Assembly (NCBI GenBank): GCA_030549495.1 | Contig: JAUIRK010000875.1 | Location: 268,501-332,500 of the forward strand | Source of the DNA: Nectonema munidae | Lineage: Eukaryota; Nematomorpha; Nectonematoida; Nectonematidae | Direction of reading: 5' to 3' | Length of the DNA: 64,000 nucleotides | Shown: one piece after another, positions 59,050 to 64,000 of the stretch | Numbering within the stretch: the first letter of the stretch is position 1 | How the letters are laid out: each line of letters opens with the position of its first letter | Made by a program: the position numbers and the translations under genes | The notes under the pieces: model-generated | The model's input: only the letters and a program-made list of their open reading frames with translations | What the model was told of the DNA's origin: nothing | Databases searched by the model: none

Positions 59050-60788
59050 CTAATGTATGAGAGTTATATAAGGTCGAATTTTTTAATTAAGTTTCATATT
59101 CCTGAGCATGATACGGTATACAGAAATCATATCTTTTATCTTAAATCAATTCATTATATAGATGGAAGGTTTAAATTTATTCAGTTATATACATTTTAGT
59201 TAATTTTAAAAAAATTAATTTATATAGAATTATTATGAAATCAAATTCTGAGCTATTTTTAGTCATTTCGTTCGATATTGAAATCTGTATTTAAATTTTT
59301 GTGGGAATTTGGATTTCCTAATCAAGCCGCGAATTCTGAAAATTTCCCATGATTCGTCATTCAAAACACAGAGAAATTGTAGGGTGTATGTATTCTGAAG
59401 CTTTTTATTGAAATTTGGCATAAATTTCAAGGAATTCAATTTCAAAAGTCCGCAAAGCAACCGCTGAAAGAATACCATTTAAAATTGGAAAGGAGGAATA
59501 GTACACGAGAGAACAATGATTTAAGTAGCTTACTGTGTATAGTGTAGAGAGAAGTGCTGATTCTCTGATCTGTGTACTTTCTATACTTAGACTAGCATTT
59601 TGAAAAAAGCGATCCTGATAATGAAGATAAGCAAGAGCATGAGGAGAAGAAAAATGATAAAATCCTCAAGGAATTCCTATCTCAACGCTGACACGAATAA
59701 AATTATACATTTTCAAAGCTTTGACGCTCGCAAAAAGTATAAAATTTACATTGATTATCTTTATTTGTATTGGTATAGTATATATATATATATTGTATAT
59801 AAAAGTTGTTCGATTTCAATAATACAAAAAATAACCATCATATCATCTCATGTGAAACTAATTATTTTTATATAATCTCCTGTTTTGGCTTCTTGATCAG
59901 TATAATAGTATAGGAGATATCTGAGATCTAACAAAACACCGTATAGCACTGTGCTTGTATTAAGAGAAATTCTTTTCTTCAAACTTTTGGTTTAAATTGA
60001 AAATTATGAATTTGAGTGGATGATCATGTTGCTGATGATTAAAATGAGAAGAAGATCATGATGCTGATGATTATGAAGATGATTATGAGGATGATGCGAT
60101 GCTACTATCTATTTAGAGTTTAGTTGTGTTTCTGATATCTAGAAATTATAAGATTTTGTAAAACAAAAAATTATTTCCTTTCAAAACTATGCGTATGTGT
60201 AATTAAAGTTCTTTTATGTAGCTAAAAAAATTTGAGTAGTTTCAAAGAAAACATTAACCAAATATTCAATAAAGCGCCTATTGATTTTAGATGATATACT
60301 TCTAGTTTGCATTACTTGGAAGCAAAGATTTCAAAAGCATGATTTTTTATATAGGCATAAATTCCATCCTCAATTAGATTTTGGCTTTTTCTAACTCTGC
60401 ACCACACGGATGGTGGGATCAGCAAGATTGCTTAGGCGTTTCCTCAATACAATTTTGGCGTTCATGCATCAGTCTCTCGACATCAAGGATATCATACCTT
60501 GCTTTTTAAACCTTGGTTTCTAGCTTGCTTACATTTAAATCATCGGTTTTTTCAAATATTTACTAGTAGTTTTAACGCTTCAAAAAATAGATAAAATGTA
60601 GTCTATCAATTTTTTAAATTTTTTACTTTCTTCGTGTATAAAATATGGGGCATAGATTCCGTATTTCCATAAGTCCGAATCAATATGTACGTAACATTAA
60701 AGTGTAAAAAAAAATGGATTCAAGAGCCTTGAACTGGAGAGCTTTTAGTCTGGAATCTAAGCTTTACTTAGGCAAACTAAATCCGTTA
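59050..60788. other. AT-rich DNA without recognised genes
   Basis: No element ends or coding signature seen. Confidence 0.5.
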
Positions 60789-60925
60789 TTAACACATTTA
60801 AGGCCAAGCAAGGCAGACGATATCTAAAAAACGCAGACGATTTATATTCAAAGTCATTGAAAAAAGCAGACGAAGATGAAATTACTTATGTTCCAAAATT
60901 GGAACATTGGCCGTAAATGGGTTAA
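60789..60925. mobile_element. TTAA MITE, family 1
   Basis: Left TTAACACATTTAAGGCCAAG, right GGCCGTAAATGGGTTAA. Three GCAGACGA motifs inside, spaced about 20 and 34 nt. Nearly identical to 63516-63651. Confidence 0.9.
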
Positions 60926-61889
60926 TGCTTAAATTTTTTTCTTATTTTTTTTTAAAGTAAAATCTTTAAAAAAACGAATTTTAATTATGATAAAAATTTA
61001 AAAATACCAGAATATTGATAGAGATTACATGAAATTACAGACGGTTTTGTTCCAATTATTTAAATTAATTTAAATTCACGAAAATACTAGCTCATATTCT
61101 GTTGAATGATATTTTTTTCATATCAACAATACATGTTCTGGCAAAACAAATACATAACTAAAAAGAATACTTCATGTGTTTCCTGTCAGAAATACAACAC
61201 TGAATAAAACATAAATAGATTGAAAAATCTTGTAAATAAATTGCGCTAATTTCCTTATTTTCAAATATATTTCATTAATTTTTGGTTTTCTTTAATATAT
61301 CTATAGGTTTATTTATTATTTAATCTTCAATTTCTCTAAAATTCATAATGGCAACATTGCTGCAACTGTATATTTAGAGTATTTATACTATTTTGTCATT
61401 GTTGCTAGCACATAGATTCCCAGTTATATATTTATTATCATATTTTTCGGTGGTCGCCTAGAATATACAAGGAGAAAAAGAAGGAGAAAATTCTAAAACT
61501 TTTTTCCTAGAAGAAGTGCTTTTCTATCATTATTATACTGTTGATAATAATGATGTGCTTAATTTATTATTATATATGTATATATCAGAATGTTGCATAA
61601 ATTTAACATGTATAAAAAAAGATGGTATATGTGGAATTCCTTAGACAGGCAAATGGTGCGAGCTTTTCATCTAATTACGATAAAGTAAGGGAGAAAAAGA
61701 ATTCGTAGATTGTAGAAGCATGGAAGACCTATTTTTCACAGTTTTTGAACAAAATACGTGTTTAGAATGTTTTTTGCTATTGCTTAGGACGAATGCTTCC
61801 TATATGAATAAATTATAATAGCATCGGGGACTAAAAAATTGAGAAATATTAAACGTATTTTACAAATTTTGATCTATCTACCTTAGCCT
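60926..61889. other. AT-rich DNA without recognised genes
   Basis: Nothing supported. Confidence 0.5.
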
Positions 61890-62047
61890 ACACATGTCAA
61901 TAAATAGATTCTCACAAAGCCTAATCAGCAAACTCTTCCACCCAAGAAGTCATTATATTCACAACTCCTCAAAGAAGTTAATACTTCGAAACCGGTTGTG
62001 AAATTCTCTTAATAAAGTGTCCACAATTTTCATATATATATATATAT
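61890..62047 (+). mobile_element. Penelope- or LINE-like 3' end
   Basis: CTTCGAAACCGGTTGTGAAA then CTCTTAATAAAGTGTCCACA and an (AT)n tail. The TTCGAAAC...TTAATAAAG arrangement is typical of the 3' ends of some Penelope-like and non-LTR elements. No coding part seen. Confidence 0.4.
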
Positions 62048-62084
62048 AATTTCTCATATTTTTTATTTTTGCAAATGGTCACAT

Positions 62085-62230
62085 CTGTCAAAGAATTTGT
62101 TAAAAAAAACAATTTAGGACTTAAAAAAGACAAATTAGAATGGAAAAAAGACTAAATATTTTTGAAAAAAAAACAATTTATTACTTAAAATAGAATGGAA
62201 AAAAGGCACTTTCGAACTAAAAAAAGAAAA
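62085..62230. repeat. Degenerate A-rich GACAATT-unit repeats
   Basis: Units such as AAAAAAGACAAATTAGAATG and AAAACAATTTAGGACTTAAA also occur at 33466-33690, there as an inverted pair. Confidence 0.6.
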
Positions 62231-63515
62231 AGAGCGCACATTTTCTTTTAATGTAAACATCAAACCATTTCCACACCCTCTTTGAATTGAACCACGGCCT
62301 AAAATGATATCAATCGTGGGAGAAAGAAAAAAAGTTTATAAAATTAGATGAATTATAGGGGAAAATTTTTTATCAAAATAAAGCTCCATTATTTTTGCAT
62401 ATATTATTTCCATTATTAAATTTAGTATTGCATTTAAGAAAAAAAATTAATTTTTTTAAATTTTATATTAATTCCATTTTTTTAGTGTTAAAAGACGTTT
62501 TGCTGCTCTGACATTCCCTTCCGTCTTAAAGAGTAACTTTGAAGAACATTAATTTGCCCCACTTTTTGAAGGATATCCTTTCAAATGTTAGTTTGAAATT
62601 AAAATATACCAACATTTCTACTAAATTTCGATAAATAGCGAATATACTCCTTTACATTCTCTGTGTTATGAATGATCAAACATGGCGGCTTTTCAAAGTT
62701 CACCATTTAATTTGGCTGTTTTTTTAGCAAACGCATTTTAATCCCACACCCTTATCCTTAACGTTGCCTTAATGAAACGCTTAATATTTGAAGATTGTAA
62801 TTTGACGCAAATGTTTTTGTTGTTTTTTACTTGGCATTTTTAATTCAAAATCTTTTTTACATCGCCTTCAAAAAATGTGTCAATACTATCTTTTTTACCC
62901 CAAACCCAAACCATAACCCGCGAAACCCTTAATCTATCCAAAGTCATTCTTTTGAAAATAAATGGTTTGAAATATTTTTCAAGAAATTTTGATTCGTAAG
63001 TTAACGTTATCGCTAAAAAGTGGTAATGGAGAGATTCTACACCTGTAGACCGTGAGGGTCAGCTTTCATCAGCTTTTTAAAGGTGTTCATGCCTGAATAA
63101 AGCTTAAGTACCCCTGTGTTAGTGTCAAGAAATAATAATCAACTTATATTTATTTTTTATATATAGCCTCAAATAAAATATACATGAATTAGTTATTAAG
63201 GAATTACATAAATTCCATGAAGCATTTCATAATGTATTTGGAAACGCTTCCTATTTTCAAATTTCATATTTTGTAAAAGTGCTTCTCAAATAGTATCCTA
63301 TACTTCCCAAAACCATTAATAAATTCAATCGATATAAATATAAGAAAATAAAAAAACTCATCAATTAATTTGTTCTCATTTGAAAGCGCAGCATTATTTC
63401 CTTTTTATTGTTTTATCGAATTTTAAGATTGAGATGAAATATTAATTTTACTTCGTATATACTATTTATAATCCTATTTTATATGTTTCTAATTAGGGTT
63501 ATAGTTAAAATTATC
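62231..63515. other. AT-rich DNA; one possible hAT end
   Basis: AAGCTTAAGTACCCCTGTG at about 63100 resembles an hAT terminus. Otherwise nothing. Confidence 0.45.
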
Positions 63516-63651
63516 TTAACCCATTTAAGGCCAAGCAAAGCAGACGATATCTAAAAAAACGCAGACGATTTATATTCAGTCATTAAAAAAAGCAGACGAA
63601 GATGAAATTACTTATGTTCCCAAATGGGAACATTGGTCGTAAATGGGTTAA
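63516..63651. mobile_element. TTAA MITE, family 1
   Basis: Left TTAACCCATTTAAGGCCAAG, right TTGGTCGTAAATGGGTTAA, inverted repeat including TTAA. Three GCAGACGA motifs inside. Confidence 0.92.
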
Positions 63652-63940
63652 GTATATTTGTTTCCAACTTTTATTGAAACAATGTACTTAAATTTATATA
63701 AAAGCCTGTATTACAGCATATACTGGCGCGGAAACAGAAGGCGGTTAAGGGGGCTTTAGCCCTCCCCTCCCCCTCCCGCTCTCCTGTGAAAGTTTGGCTA
63801 AGTAATGTTGATAAATTATTGGTATATAAAAAATATTTATTATAATAATAAGTATGCAGAATTAAGCTCATATATGAAAAGAATTAAAACTTTATATATT
63901 TTATTAAAGTTCTAGTCCCCAATCTTCTCTGTCTAAAAAA

Positions 63941-63960
63941 GAAGAAGAAGAAGATTTATT
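63941..63960 (-). mobile_element. LINE 3' tail, TTC type
   Basis: Minus strand AATAAATCTTCTTCTTCTTC, same arrangement as at 44577. The element would extend past the window end. Confidence 0.4.
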
Positions 63961-64000
63961 AATTATATTTGTTATTTAAATTAATAATACAATAAAAAAA

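Overview
This 64 kb window is AT-rich, intron- and repeat-dominated animal DNA. Exons with GT/AG splice sites, dense inactivated DNA transposons, LINE tails and tRNA-derived SINEs point to an arthropod. The low GC content, the piggyBac/hAT/Merlin mix and the very long introns fit a copepod such as a caligid sea louse, but the species is inferred, not proven. I see no bacterial-style operons, rRNA or CRISPR.

The one host gene I can name runs on the minus strand from about 17.1 kb down to 5.0 kb. It is a PDZRN3/LNX3-family gene. Three consecutive phase-0 exons (14517-14410, 14342-14280, 14218-14117) encode a full PDZ domain. After an ~8 kb intron, a terminal exon (6112-5033) carries the family's Ser/Asp-rich segment, a Trp/Arg motif and the C-terminal PDZ-binding tail SVTTV. 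One or two further upstream exons (16389-16257, about 17149-16964) are likely. The RING, zinc-finger and first PDZ exons were not found and probably lie beyond 17 kb or outside the window. The last intron holds a ~1.19 kb almost pure (GT)n tract ending 180 nt from the splice acceptor, a piggyBac-like element with its termini and C-terminal zinc ribbon, and inside that element a GC-rich pair of inverted retroelement fragments.

The rest is mostly mobile-element fossil. There is a piggyBac transposase pseudogene at 1.84-3.52 kb and a second piggyBac-like element at about 10.8-13.9 kb. At least ten short TTAA-associated MITEs share an internal GCAGACGA motif. Ten hAT-type MITEs have 8-bp target-site duplications, and one still encodes the transposase C-terminal dimerisation region. 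There is one Tigger-like MITE with TA ends, a Merlin/IS1595-like transposase remnant (42.4-42.75 kb), a degraded copy of a multicopy arthropod gene family (49.5-51.1 kb), several LINE 3' ends and two copies of one SINE. Several hAT MITEs carry long G or C homopolymers.

A possible plus-strand first exon at 18.68 kb is interrupted by an hAT MITE, and a TATA plus initiator pair near 41.4 kb could be a promoter. Stretches not listed individually are AT-rich DNA in which I see no gene.
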